From the IMG/VR virus record IMGVR_UViG_3300037258_000493, positions 1-45,781 of that record: a DNA stretch of 45,781 bases; one strand, written 5' to 3'. Positions within the stretch are counted from its first letter, which is position 1, and each line of letters opens with the position of its first letter. The notes beneath the pieces were generated by a model. It was not told where the DNA came from, did no database searches, and saw only the letters and a program-made list of their open reading frames with translations. Shown here in pieces: positions 30,281 to 38,808 of this stretch. Origin of the DNA: a virus. Made by a program: the position numbers and the translations under genes.

Positions 30281-31138
30281 ATGGACGAAATCCGCCTGGT
30301 CGAGCCGTTCCCCGCCTGGCAGTGGCCGTTGGCGTGGGCATGGTTCGAAGGATCCCGCCGCTTCGCGGCCGACGACTTCTCCCCGTGCACGGCCGAAGCC
30401 TTCGTCGAATATAGCAATGGGGCGTACGCCACAACGTTTGGAGTGGAGCGCGGCGGCCGTTTGGGCGGCGCGATCGCATTTCAGCAGGCGTCGCCGGCGA
30501 CGGCGATCATGCACGTGCTGTTCGCGCCCTGGTTTATCCGCCAGCGGGGCGCGGCCGGGCGCGCGTGCCGCGAAGCGTGCCGGCGGCTGCTGGCCGCAAC
30601 GCGGACGGTGAAGATTCTGGCGCTGATTCCGGCCAACAACAGGCTGGCGATCGCGCTGGCGAGGCGCAACGGCGGGCGCGTGGAAGGCCTGTTGCGCAGT
30701 CACACGCTGCGCGACGGTAAGCCGCTCGACGCGGTTGCGGTGGGAATTACGCGAGAGGAGTTCGAGGCGCTAGAACATGGGACTGAGTTTCGGGGGAACG
30801 AGCTCCAACAATGCATCGAACTCGTCGAGCACGCCGACGTACAGCGGCCTTCAGAGCGGGCTGCAGAGCACGCTACTGAGCGCGCTCCAGTCGTTCCTGC
30901 CAACGGCGGCGACCGGCGGCATCGGGCCAAACGTTTCGGCAGTACAAACGCAAAACGCGGACACGATCAACAAAAGCTACTCGTCGATCGGCGACCGGAT
31001 GAGCAAGTTTCTGGCGGCGCGCGGATTCGGACAAAGCGGCCAAAGCGGGCAGACGCAGTTGCAGACGGAGCTGGGAAGGCAGGGCGCGCTGGCGACAAAC
31101 AACTCAAGCGCCGCCGGCCTGCAACTCAGTCAAAATAA
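30281..31138 (+). CDS. GNAT-like N-acetyltransferase-fold protein with an overrunning C-terminus
   Basis: The frame from ATG 30281 encodes a GNAT-like domain over the first 165 or so residues: VEYSNGAYATTFGVERGGRL, then MHVLFAPWFIRQRGAAGRAC and ILALIPANNRLAIALARRNG. Such domains occur in many phage tail clusters. The frame then continues without a stop for another 120 codons, fully overlapping the next virion gene in a different frame; this tail is Arg/Lys-rich and looks like an out-of-frame shadow. A TAG one frame away at 30771 suggests that a single-base change removed the natural end. The gene would have ended near 30773. Confidence 0.6.
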   Translation: MDEIRLVEPFPAWQWPLAWAWFEGSRRFAADDFSPCTAEAFVEYSNGAYATTFGVERGGRLGGAIAFQQASPATAIMHVLFAPWFIRQRGAAGRACREACRRLLAATRTVKILALIPANNRLAIALARRNGGRVEGLLRSHTLRDGKPLDAVAVGITREEFEALEHGTEFRGNELQQCIELVEHADVQRPSERAAEHATERAPVVPANGGDRRHRAKRFGSTNAKRGHDQQKLLVDRRPDEQVSGGARIRTKRPKRADAVADGAGKAGRAGDKQLKRRRPATQSK

Positions 31139-31289
31139 TTCCTGGCTGCAGGATGCGTTCGAAGCCGCGTTCTCGAATCCCGGCTCTACGGCCACGGGTA
31201 CGACCAACGGCAGCAGTTCGGGATGGAGTGTTGGCCTCGGGGGCGGCGTGGTAGGCGGTCCGAGTGGAACGGCGTGGGGAATCGCCTAA
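30777..31289 (+). CDS. Ser/Gln/Gly-rich virion protein
   Basis: 170 residues from ATG 30777. Low-complexity Ser/Asn start (MGLSFGGTSSNNASNSSSTP), then helical Gln/Leu-rich sequence (GLQSGLQSTLLSALQSFLP) and a Gly/Ser-rich C-terminus. Small proteins of this composition before internal virion proteins are common in podoviruses and may form the injection apparatus. It overlaps the extended GNAT-like frame by 362 bases. Its own coding character is much better in that stretch, so this is the real gene there. Confidence 0.7.
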   Translation: MGLSFGGTSSNNASNSSSTPTYSGLQSGLQSTLLSALQSFLPTAATGGIGPNVSAVQTQNADTINKSYSSIGDRMSKFLAARGFGQSGQSGQTQLQTELGRQGALATNNSSAAGLQLSQNNSWLQDAFEAAFSNPGSTATGTTNGSSSGWSVGLGGGVVGGPSGTAWGIA

Positions 31290-32522
31290 ATGCCGGCGTT
31301 CCCCGAGCCCATGTCCACGCAGAACCCATACGCCGGCGCGGCGGCCGACGCGGCCAACGCCGCGGGGCGCATGGCCTCGTCGATGGCGGACAACCTCGCG
31401 GCCACGGCGCGGCAAAAGCAGCAGCTCGCCCAGCAGCAGGACCAAGCCGCCAAGCAGGAAGAACTCGAATACTGGAAAGAGATTGGGAGCGGAAAGGCGG
31501 TTCCCTTCGAGCCGTACTCCGTGCAGGCTCCCGATTCCTCTGGCCTAGTCAAGCGCACACCAAACCAGCCGCCAGGAAACGGCCAGGTGCGCGATCTGAA
31601 GGCCTTTGGCAAATCGCTCTACTATCCGACCGACCAGGAAAAGGCGGCCGCGAAGGCGAAGGCGGCGCCCGAACTCGACGAATCCAATAGCATCGCGCCC
31701 ACTGGCGAGCTGTCCGACGCGCTGACCAAGGCCGGCTGGAAGCCGGGGCAGCGCATTAAGCCGGCCGACGCGCATACGCTGCTCGAAAGCCTGACGCTCG
31801 CGATCCCGAAGGACGAGAGCGACATCCACTACTCCGACGATCCGGACGGGACGCTGCACGTCTTCCACACCGACAAGAAGACGGGCCAGTCGGCCGAGAC
31901 GGCGACCTTCCCGGGCACGGGCAAAGGAACGGCCGCCAAGTCGGCCAAGTCGTACCAGTTCAGCTACCACACCGACGACGCCGGCAACGTGCACGTGCTG
32001 CGCGGCGATCCGGACAGCGGCAACGTCGACGAAGTCAAAGTAGTGAAGGGCGCGGGAGCGAAGCGGAAGGATCCGGACGCGCAGGCGGCGGCGAAGCCGC
32101 CGAGCCCCGGGCAGCTCCGCGCCGTTGCGCAGAAAAAAGGCGACGGCCTAGCCAAAGCGGAGGGCGAATTCCAAAAGGAGATGCAAGGCGCGCTAACTCC
32201 AGAGGACCGGCAGACGGCCATCGGGAATCTGACGCGCGCCAAACAGGCAGTCCAAAACGAGTACGAGGAAAGCCTGGGCACTCTTACCGGTCACGACGTG
32301 CCGCATTTCGATTACGGCAGCCAAGCGCAGCCAGCGCAGGCTCCTGCCCAGGCCGCGGCGCCTGGCAGCGTACCCCAGGGCGGCCGAGGCGCGAACGCCG
32401 CGCCGGCGCAAGCAAAACCCCAAGGGCGGATCCGCGTGAAGCTGCAAGACGGACGCACCGGTTCCGTTGACGCCGGCGAGTTCGACGCCAAGACCATGAC
32501 GAGGCTCGATGGAGCCAAATGA
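31290..32522 (+). CDS. Putative internal virion (ejection) protein
   Basis: 410 residues, starting directly after the previous stop. The N-terminus is a Gln/Ala-rich coiled coil (SMADNLAATARQKQQLAQQQ). The centre is predicted beta (YHTDDAGNVHVLRGDPDSGN, preceded by a similar YSDDPDGTLHVFHTDKKTGQ, an internal duplication). The end is Pro/Ala/Gln-rich with a small beta motif (GRIRVKLQDGRTGSVDAGEF). It overlaps the giant polyvalent gene by 14 bases. Likely ejected into the cell with the DNA. Confidence 0.6.
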   Translation: MPAFPEPMSTQNPYAGAAADAANAAGRMASSMADNLAATARQKQQLAQQQDQAAKQEELEYWKEIGSGKAVPFEPYSVQAPDSSGLVKRTPNQPPGNGQVRDLKAFGKSLYYPTDQEKAAAKAKAAPELDESNSIAPTGELSDALTKAGWKPGQRIKPADAHTLLESLTLAIPKDESDIHYSDDPDGTLHVFHTDKKTGQSAETATFPGTGKGTAAKSAKSYQFSYHTDDAGNVHVLRGDPDSGNVDEVKVVKGAGAKRKDPDAQAAAKPPSPGQLRAVAQKKGDGLAKAEGEFQKEMQGALTPEDRQTAIGNLTRAKQAVQNEYEESLGTLTGHDVPHFDYGSQAQPAQAPAQAAAPGSVPQGGRGANAAPAQAKPQGRIRVKLQDGRTGSVDAGEFDAKTMTRLDGAK

Positions 32523-35500
32523 CGGCACGCCGAAAAGCTTCATCGCCGATGACGCGCCGGCGACGCCGGTAATCCCGAAGAGCTTCATCGCGGATCCAGT
32601 CGCGCCGCAAAAACCCTCCGATTTACTTCCCCGGCCCGAGGACGTGGACGCGCAGACCACGGCGGCCGCGCGCGCGATCGCGCAGCGAGTGACTCAGCCA
32701 CAGGCGCCTCCGGCGGGCCCCACGATTGGGCCACGTACGCCGAGCTTCATGGAGCGCCTGGTTGCGCCATTCCGCGATAGCCAGATCGGCCACGCGTTCG
32801 GCGTCGACACGCGTACGGATGCGGCGCGCCAGGCGCAACCCGACCAGCTCGTCAACTTCGGCGCGGCGCTCGACCAAAACTCGCATGGAGTCCTGCGCGG
32901 CATCGCCGATTTCGCAAGCGGCATGACCACGCCGGAAAACCTCCTGCTGATGGCAGGGACCGGCGGCCTGGGCGCCATCGATCGCCAGCTCGGCGCGTCT
33001 GGGCTATCGAAGTTAGTAAGTGGCGGGTTCTCGGCGCAGATGTTATGGGACGCAGTTAGGCAGTCGCCGGAATTTGCGCGCCAGGTTAAGAGCGGCGACT
33101 CGGCCGGCGCGAGGGAAACACTCACCAAGATCGTATTGGGCGGCCTGATGTCCGCCGCGGCGCTGAAGCACGGCATGGCGGCCGAAACGCCCGCGCCGGC
33201 GGCAACGCCCACGATGGTCCAGGATGCCCAGAGCCCGTTCGTGGATCCGGGAGCGCCGTATCCGGCCGCGCCGCCGACGAACCGGGACGCGCGTCGAGCG
33301 ACCGCGCAACCGCCGGAGAGCGGCACGCCCGAAGGCGTCGCCCGCGGCGTGGACGCGCGCGAGCGTATCGCGCAGCAGCTCGCGGGGAAACCGTTCGGCC
33401 AGCTTTCCGCCGGCGAACAGAACGCGATCGATGAACTGATCGCAGAGAACAACAAGGGACAGGCCGGCCGCGAGAAGACGCCGGCGTCGTTTATTCCAGA
33501 CAAGGAGCAACCAAATGAAAAAGAAACCAATGCCCGCGAAAGCGGCGCCGAAACCAAAAAGCAAAGCGGCGAGCAGCCCGACGACGGGCGGCCTACTGCA
33601 AGCCCTGAACCAAGCATCGAACGGCCGGCCACCGAACAGGGGCCGCTGTTAGCTGAGCAGCCACAGTCGGAACCCGCGGCCCCGGCGCCCGGGGCGCGTG
33701 AGCCGGCAGTCAAGCCGGCATACGGCCGCCACGCGAGCGTCGCCGTCCCGGGCGAGGCGACAAACTATCCGATGCGGTACGCCGTGCGAGAGGCGGCGGA
33801 CGTGCAGCCGTCGCACAACCCGCACAGCTTCGAGCCCAATCCGGATTACGAGCACCGTAACGACCGCGACTATTCCGAGGCCGGCAACGCCGCGCGCGTG
33901 GTGCAGTATGCACAGGAGTTCAGGCCGGACTTCATGCTTACTGACGCGCCCACGGCTGAGCAGGGCGCGCCACTGATCGACCAGCGCGGCAACGCCCTCG
34001 GCGGCAACAACCGCACGATGACGCTGAAGCGCGTCTACCGGCAATCGGCGGATTCAGCCGCGGCATACCGTTCGGCCTTGCGCGATCGCGCGCCGCAGTT
34101 CGGCATCGATCCGCGCGAAGTCGATCGATTCCGCGAGCCGGTGTTGGTGCGCGAGGCGACTTACCCGATGGACCGGCAGCAGGCGCAGATCGCGATCACC
34201 GACTTCAACAAGTCAAGCGCGGCCGCAGCTTCACCGGCTGAGCAGGCGGTCCGCGATGGCAGGCGCATGACGCCTTCGACCGTTGCCGAACTGGGGGCGC
34301 GGATCCAGGACGCCGGCGAAACCGGAACGCTGGCGCAGGCGCTGCAAGGCGAGGATGGCGCCGCGGCGCTCAACCACCTGATGCGAGACGGCGTGCTCAC
34401 ACAGCAGGAAGCGAACGGCTACGTCGACGAGCGCGGGCATCTGACGGCCGAGGCGAAAGACCGCATTGGTAAAGCGCTGGTGGGCAGGTTATTTGAATCG
34501 CCGGCGGAATATAACCAGACGCCGCCCGAGCTGCGGGCGAAGCTCGAGCGCGTGGCACCGCAGGTTTTGCGCGTCGAGGGACGCGAGGGCTGGCAACTGA
34601 CGCCGGCGGTGCGCGATGCGCTGAGCGCGATCGGCGATGCGCGCGCGCACGGCATCCGGAATCTCGACGACCTGGCGCGGCAGGAATCGCTCGGAGGCGA
34701 GACGCGGAGCTATTCGCCGGATGCGATCGCAATCGCCAAAGCGCTGAACAATGGACCGCTCACCGCGGCGCAGGCCTTCCGCCGCTACGCGAATGACGAG
34801 GCGCTTTCGCGCGACGGGGCGCAAGGCTCTTTCTTTACGCCGCCCACGCGCACGGAGGCGTTCGACGACGCCTTCCGCCCGCGCGCCAGCCAGCGCGGCG
34901 CAATCTCGCCGCAACTGCTCACGCTGGGCGCAGAACAATTCTGGACCGACGACGTTGCGCCGGCGCTGCACGACGCCGCGGCGACCGTGGTCGAAGCCGC
35001 GGATGATGTTCTGAAAATATTAGCGCCTACGGCGCGATCGCGGCCGGCGCAAAGGGCCGGTCTCATCATGCGAAATAAGCTCGCGGAGTTGGCGCGGCGC
35101 AGCGATCGCGCGGAGGCCTCGCTCAAAGAGGCGAAGCGGGCGTTCGACCGCATGACGCCGGCCGAGAACTATGAGTTCATCCGGCGCGTGGAGGCCGGGC
35201 AAAAGCAGCAGGCGCCCGAGCTCGACGCGATCGCCGGGCTGCTGCGCAAGATGCTCGACGAACGGCGCGCGGACGTGCAGGCGCTGGGCAAAGGCAAGCT
35301 CCAGAGCTTCTACCAGGACTACTTCCCGCACATCTGGAAAAAGCCGAAGAGCGCGGCGAACGCATTCGCAAGCCTGATGGGACGCCGGCCGCTCGAAGGG
35401 CCGAAGAGCTTTTTGAAGAAGCGGACGCACATCACATTCGAAGACGGCCTCAACGCCGGACTGAAGCCCGCGACCGACAACACGGTCGAGATGGCGCTGC

Positions 35501-37917
35501 TCAAGCTGCGCGAGATGGACCGCTACATCGTCGCGCACCAAACGCTGGCGGACTGGAAGGCGAACGGGCTGGCGCGGTTCATCGACGCGCGCAACGGCAA
35601 AGCGCCGGCGGGATGGACTAAAATCACCGATCCCATCGGGGCCGTGTACGGGCCGAGTCAGATCGGCGTGAAAGAGTACCTGAACAAGGGAATCGTCGAT
35701 GGCTTGCGCCGCACGCTCGCCGGGCTGAAACTCGATCACCGGCGTAAGATGCGCGTGTCGGGCGCACCCGGCGCGCTGGGCGTGGCGTTCAAAGGGACGA
35801 ACCGCCTGCAGACGAAGTTCGCATCGGATGAACAAACGCTCGCGCATGAGATCGGGCATCACCTCGAGTGGCAGTATCCGTTCGTCGACCGGATGATGAA
35901 GCATCCGGACGCGAAGACGCGCAAGATCCTGAACCAGGAGCTCCGCACCCTGGTGGACCAGCGCTTCGCCAGCAATCCGAACGTCTCGCAGTATTACAAG
36001 AGCTATGTGCGCCAGGGGGACGAGAAGGCGGCTGCGATCGTGCAGGCTTACGTTTCGGCGCGGCCGCTGTTCCAGCAGGTGGCGCCGCGCGTGCTCGCCG
36101 AGTTCGAGAACCACATCGGCGGCATTCCGTCGCTGAGCGGCTTGCGAAACACGCGCGCATCGCTCGAGCACGAAGCGCTAGAAGGCCAGGTGGATGCCGG
36201 CGGCCTCGTAATCCGCGGCAACTACTACGCTCCGGAAGGCGCTGCGCGCATTCTGAACAACTACCTTGAGCCCGGGCTGCGCGTGCATGGGGCGTATCGC
36301 GCGCTGCTCGGCGCGAACAACGTGCTCAACCAGTTCCAGCTCGGGATGTCGGGCTTCCACGCGGGATTCACTTCGGCGGAAACGGTGGTCTCGAAAGGCG
36401 CGCTCGCGATCGAGCAGGCTATGCGCGGCAAGTTCGCCGCGGCGGCGAAGAGCGTGGCGCAGATGCCGATCGCACCGGTGAAAACGTTCCTCGAGGGAAG
36501 CAAGGTACTGCGCGAGTGGTACAAGCCCGGGAGCGAGGGCGCGCCGATCGCGGCTATCGTGGACGCGCTCGAGAAGGGCGGCGGCCGCGCGCGCATGGAC
36601 CGCACTTACCAGACTGACATCGGCGAGAACATGATGCGCGCGTTGCGGCGCGGCAACTTACTCGGCGGGTTAGTCCGCGCGCCGTTCGCCGGCGTCGAGG
36701 CGATGAGTAATCTCATCATGAAAGAGCTGGTACCGCGGCAAAAGCTCGGCGTGTTCGCCGACCTGGCGCGGCACGAAATGGAGCGTCTCGGTCCTGGCGC
36801 GACGGTGGAGCAAACGCGCGATGCGATGGCGAAGGCCTGGGACTCGGTCGAGAACCGCTTGGGCGAAATGACTTACGACAACCTGTTCTGGGACCGCACG
36901 GCGAAAGACCTGGCGATGCTAAGCGTTCGCTCGGTGGGCTGGAACCTCGGGACGCTACGCGAAGTAGGCGGCGCTGGGACCGACGCTGCGCGCATCGCCG
37001 GGAGGTTGGCGCGCGGCCGCTCTCTCGAGGGAATCAACACGCACAGGCTGGCGTATGTGGCATCGCTCACGGTCACCGGGGCGGCCATGGGCGCGATCTA
37101 CCAATATCTCGCCACCGGCAAAGGGCCGGAGGAGCCGAAGGACTATTACTTCCCGAAGACGGGGCAGCTCGACGAGGCAGGGCGGCCGCAGCGGATGAGC
37201 CTGCCGCTATACGTCAAAGACATCTACCATTACTTGACGTCGCCGGGTAAGACGCTCGCCGGGAAGGCCTCGCCGCTTGTCTCGCTGATGGCCGAGATGA
37301 TTCGCAACGAAGATTTTTACGGCGCGAAGATCCGCAACGAAGACGACCCACTCGTGAAGCAGCTGCACGACGAAGCGATGCACGTGGCGCGAACCGCCGT
37401 ACCGCTGAGCGTGCGCAATCTGGAGCGCGAGGCCGGCCTCGACGCGCCGGTGTTGCAACGGGCGGAACAGTTCGCAGGCATCACGCCGGCGCCGGCCGAC
37501 CTGGAGCGCACGCCGGCCGAGTTGCTCGCCCACGAACTGGCGGGCGCGCACGTGCCGGCGGGCAGCCGCACGTCGGAGCAAGTGGAGCGCACGCGCCTCA
37601 AGAGCGAGTTGGCGCGATCGCTGAGGCTAAAGCGGGGAATCCCAGCCGAAGTGACCGCGGCGCGCAAAGCCGGCGATTTGACCGCGAAAGACATCCGGGA
37701 GGCCGCGGCGGAGTCGAAACAGGCGCCGCTGGCGCGCGCGTTCAGCCACTTAGGCGTGGAGGACGCAATCAAGGTGTACCGGGCCGGTAATATACCGGAA
37801 CGGAAGGCCTTACGGGCGCCGCTGGTGAAGAAAGCGCGAAGCGCGATCGCAAACCTGCCGCCGGAGGAAGCGCACCGCGTAATCGAGAAGCTGAAAGCGG
37901 CGCTGGCGTCGAAATAG
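32509..37917 (+). CDS. Large polyvalent ejection protein with DdrB-ParB-like and zincin-like domains
   Basis: 1802 residues. A disordered N-terminus with repeated PKSFIAD motifs (twice in the first 30 residues) is followed by a helical region. Around residues 418-560 lies a DdrB/ParB-like domain (YAVREAADVQPSHNPHSFEP, then GAPLIDQRGNALGGNNRTMT and LKRVY). At H1113-H1118 sits HEIGHH (TLAHEIGHHLEWQYPF), a zinc metallopeptidase (zincin) motif. The C-terminal region (NLFWDRTAKDLAMLSVRSVG, then WNLGTLREVGGAGTDAAR) resembles a large-polyvalent-protein-associated domain, possibly LPD38. Such proteins are packaged and injected with phage or plasmid DNA, where their enzymatic domains act early on the host. 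It is the largest gene of the genome and ends the virion block. Confidence 0.8.
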   Translation: MEPNDGTPKSFIADDAPATPVIPKSFIADPVAPQKPSDLLPRPEDVDAQTTAAARAIAQRVTQPQAPPAGPTIGPRTPSFMERLVAPFRDSQIGHAFGVDTRTDAARQAQPDQLVNFGAALDQNSHGVLRGIADFASGMTTPENLLLMAGTGGLGAIDRQLGASGLSKLVSGGFSAQMLWDAVRQSPEFARQVKSGDSAGARETLTKIVLGGLMSAAALKHGMAAETPAPAATPTMVQDAQSPFVDPGAPYPAAPPTNRDARRATAQPPESGTPEGVARGVDARERIAQQLAGKPFGQLSAGEQNAIDELIAENNKGQAGREKTPASFIPDKEQPNEKETNARESGAETKKQSGEQPDDGRPTASPEPSIERPATEQGPLLAEQPQSEPAAPAPGAREPAVKPAYGRHASVAVPGEATNYPMRYAVREAADVQPSHNPHSFEPNPDYEHRNDRDYSEAGNAARVVQYAQEFRPDFMLTDAPTAEQGAPLIDQRGNALGGNNRTMTLKRVYRQSADSAAAYRSALRDRAPQFGIDPREVDRFREPVLVREATYPMDRQQAQIAITDFNKSSAAAASPAEQAVRDGRRMTPSTVAELGARIQDAGETGTLAQALQGEDGAAALNHLMRDGVLTQQEANGYVDERGHLTAEAKDRIGKALVGRLFESPAEYNQTPPELRAKLERVAPQVLRVEGREGWQLTPAVRDALSAIGDARAHGIRNLDDLARQESLGGETRSYSPDAIAIAKALNNGPLTAAQAFRRYANDEALSRDGAQGSFFTPPTRTEAFDDAFRPRASQRGAISPQLLTLGAEQFWTDDVAPALHDAAATVVEAADDVLKILAPTARSRPAQRAGLIMRNKLAELARRSDRAEASLKEAKRAFDRMTPAENYEFIRRVEAGQKQQAPELDAIAGLLRKMLDERRADVQALGKGKLQSFYQDYFPHIWKKPKSAANAFASLMGRRPLEGPKSFLKKRTHITFEDGLNAGLKPATDNTVEMALLKLREMDRYIVAHQTLADWKANGLARFIDARNGKAPAGWTKITDPIGAVYGPSQIGVKEYLNKGIVDGLRRTLAGLKLDHRRKMRVSGAPGALGVAFKGTNRLQTKFASDEQTLAHEIGHHLEWQYPFVDRMMKHPDAKTRKILNQELRTLVDQRFASNPNVSQYYKSYVRQGDEKAAAIVQAYVSARPLFQQVAPRVLAEFENHIGGIPSLSGLRNTRASLEHEALEGQVDAGGLVIRGNYYAPEGAARILNNYLEPGLRVHGAYRALLGANNVLNQFQLGMSGFHAGFTSAETVVSKGALAIEQAMRGKFAAAAKSVAQMPIAPVKTFLEGSKVLREWYKPGSEGAPIAAIVDALEKGGGRARMDRTYQTDIGENMMRALRRGNLLGGLVRAPFAGVEAMSNLIMKELVPRQKLGVFADLARHEMERLGPGATVEQTRDAMAKAWDSVENRLGEMTYDNLFWDRTAKDLAMLSVRSVGWNLGTLREVGGAGTDAARIAGRLARGRSLEGINTHRLAYVASLTVTGAAMGAIYQYLATGKGPEEPKDYYFPKTGQLDEAGRPQRMSLPLYVKDIYHYLTSPGKTLAGKASPLVSLMAEMIRNEDFYGAKIRNEDDPLVKQLHDEAMHVARTAVPLSVRNLEREAGLDAPVLQRAEQFAGITPAPADLERTPAELLAHELAGAHVPAGSRTSEQVERTRLKSELARSLRLKRGIPAEVTAARKAGDLTAKDIREAAAESKQAPLARAFSHLGVEDAIKVYRAGNIPERKALRAPLVKKARSAIANLPPEEAHRVIEKLKAALASK

Positions 37918-37922
37918 GAATT

Positions 37923-38105
37923 GTGGACGGGGCGATGCAAGCGACGATGTACGAAGGCCGGATTCGGGCCGTAGAAGAACGCCAGAGCGCGCAGGAAGCG
38001 CGGATGGACAAGCTCATGCTGATGATGGTAGGGACGCTGGCTAGCTCGTTGGCGACGTTTATCGCGGTGGTGCTGGGATTCCTTTTGAAAGGGGCGGCCA
38101 GGTGA
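37923..38105 (+). CDS. Putative holin / XhlA-like membrane protein
   Basis: 60 residues from GTG 37923. A short amphipathic coiled coil (RIRAVEERQSAQEARMDKLM) is followed by one strong transmembrane segment (MLMMVGTLASSLATFIAVVL) and a basic end (LKGAAR). This coiled coil plus one-TM layout is that of XhlA-type holin-associated proteins. Position after the virion genes fits lysis. No endolysin is recognised next to it. Confidence 0.65.
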   Translation: MDGAMQATMYEGRIRAVEERQSAQEARMDKLMLMMVGTLASSLATFIAVVLGFLLKGAAR

Positions 38106-38124
38106 CCGTCCGCTTCTGACCTCG

Positions 38125-38289
38125 ATGAGCGAGCCGCTCCGTAACTGGAAGACGACGGCCGTGGGCATCGCCGTCATCGCGATCGCCGTGGCGTTCGTCA
38201 TGGGACGCATTCCTCTCAACGAATTTCTCGGCGCCTTTGCCGTGCTCACGGGCGGCGGCCTGGCGCTGGCGAAGGACTCGGGGAAGTAG
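38125..38289 (+). CDS. Small two-helix membrane protein, possible second lysis protein
   Basis: 54 residues from ATG 38125. Two hydrophobic segments are visible (AVGIAVIAIAVAFVMG and FLGAFAVLTGGGLALA), with a basic N-terminus and a KDSGK tail. Short two-TM proteins beside XhlA-like genes are often holins or antiholins. Nothing more specific can be said. Confidence 0.6.
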   Translation: MSEPLRNWKTTAVGIAVIAIAVAFVMGRIPLNEFLGAFAVLTGGGLALAKDSGK

Positions 38290-38290
38290 C

Positions 38291-38455
38291 GTGTGGGAGC
38301 TTTGGGAGGAAGGCCCGGTCTATGAGTCGCCCGCGTGGGATTTATGCGGACGGCGATCAGCGATCCGGACGCGCGGGCGCTCCGGAGAATGTCACCGTAT
38401 CGCCGGCGCCCTCAAGAGCCCGGTAGCACTTCTGCAACATCGAGACCGTCTGTGA
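38291..38455 (+). CDS. Possible short ORF after the lysis genes
   Basis: 54 codons from GTG 38291, directly after the previous stop. The first 18 residues (WELWEEGPVYESPAWDL) look protein-like. The rest is Arg-rich and overlaps the antisense zinc-ribbon gene by about 100 bases, where one of the two must be a shadow. Low confidence. Confidence 0.3.
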   Translation: MWELWEEGPVYESPAWDLCGRRSAIRTRGRSGECHRIAGALKSPVALLQHRDRL

Positions 38456-38629
38456 GACGCCGGGCTTAAAAGGCGCCGCGCAGCGCGGGCACTCCGAGGG
38501 AACGAAAAAGGGACTCTGCGGCCCTGAGAGTTCGACCTCCATGTCTAGCGTCAAGCGCGTTCCGCAGCGTTCGCAGGCAAGCGTCACGAAGCGGAGATCC
38601 CGCATGGAGATGAGGAACTGTTTGTCCAC
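38357..38629 (-). CDS. Zinc-ribbon hypothetical protein
   Basis: 90 residues from ATG 38629. Two CxxC pairs (ACERCGTRLTLDM and ECPRCAAPF) form a single zinc ribbon with about 25 residues between them. A helix near the C-terminus (VSMLQKCYRALEGAG) follows. Probably a small nucleic-acid- or protein-binding factor. It is the last of a minus-strand group and converges with the late operon. Confidence 0.65.
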   Translation of the reverse strand: MDKQFLISMRDLRFVTLACERCGTRLTLDMEVELSGPQSPFFVPSECPRCAAPFKPGVSQTVSMLQKCYRALEGAGDTVTFSGAPARPDR

Positions 38630-38678
38630 GGCTTCAGTTTAACGGAACCGACAATGGAGGCGGCATAAGTTCCGCAAT

Positions 38679-38694
38679 GTGGCTGCGCAGCCAC
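38679..38694. repeat. Perfect 16-base palindrome in intergenic DNA
   Basis: GTGGCTGCGCAGCCAC can form an 8-bp stem without loop. No T-run follows on either strand, so it is not a typical terminator. It overlaps the first copy of the 19-base direct repeat described next. Confidence 0.6.
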
Positions 38695-38801
38695 AAAGTG
38701 TAATCAGCCTAAGTTATTGATTCCTCTTCCTTCGCACCCGCTACCACTGGTAGAACGGGAATATTTCTGCGCGTAGCGCTTTAGCCACAACGTGTAAACA
38801 G
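38689..38801. repeat. Pair of 19-base direct repeats around a small palindrome (candidate recombination or regulatory region)
   Basis: AGCCACAAAGTGTAATCAG (38689-38707) and AGCCACAACGTGTAAACAG (38783-38801) match at 17 of 19 positions. Between them CTACCACTGGTAG (38741-38753) is a 13-base palindrome. The whole 179-base gap between two minus-strand genes is less GC-rich than its surroundings and contains no gene. The repeats could be integrase arm sites, a relic of a host repeat, or protein-binding sites. Confidence 0.5.
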
Positions 38802-38808
38802 GGCGTTT

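Noticed and set aside
30402-30410. GTCGAATAT inside the GNAT-like gene
   Set aside because: Eight-base match only, within coding sequence of a clear domain; treated as chance.
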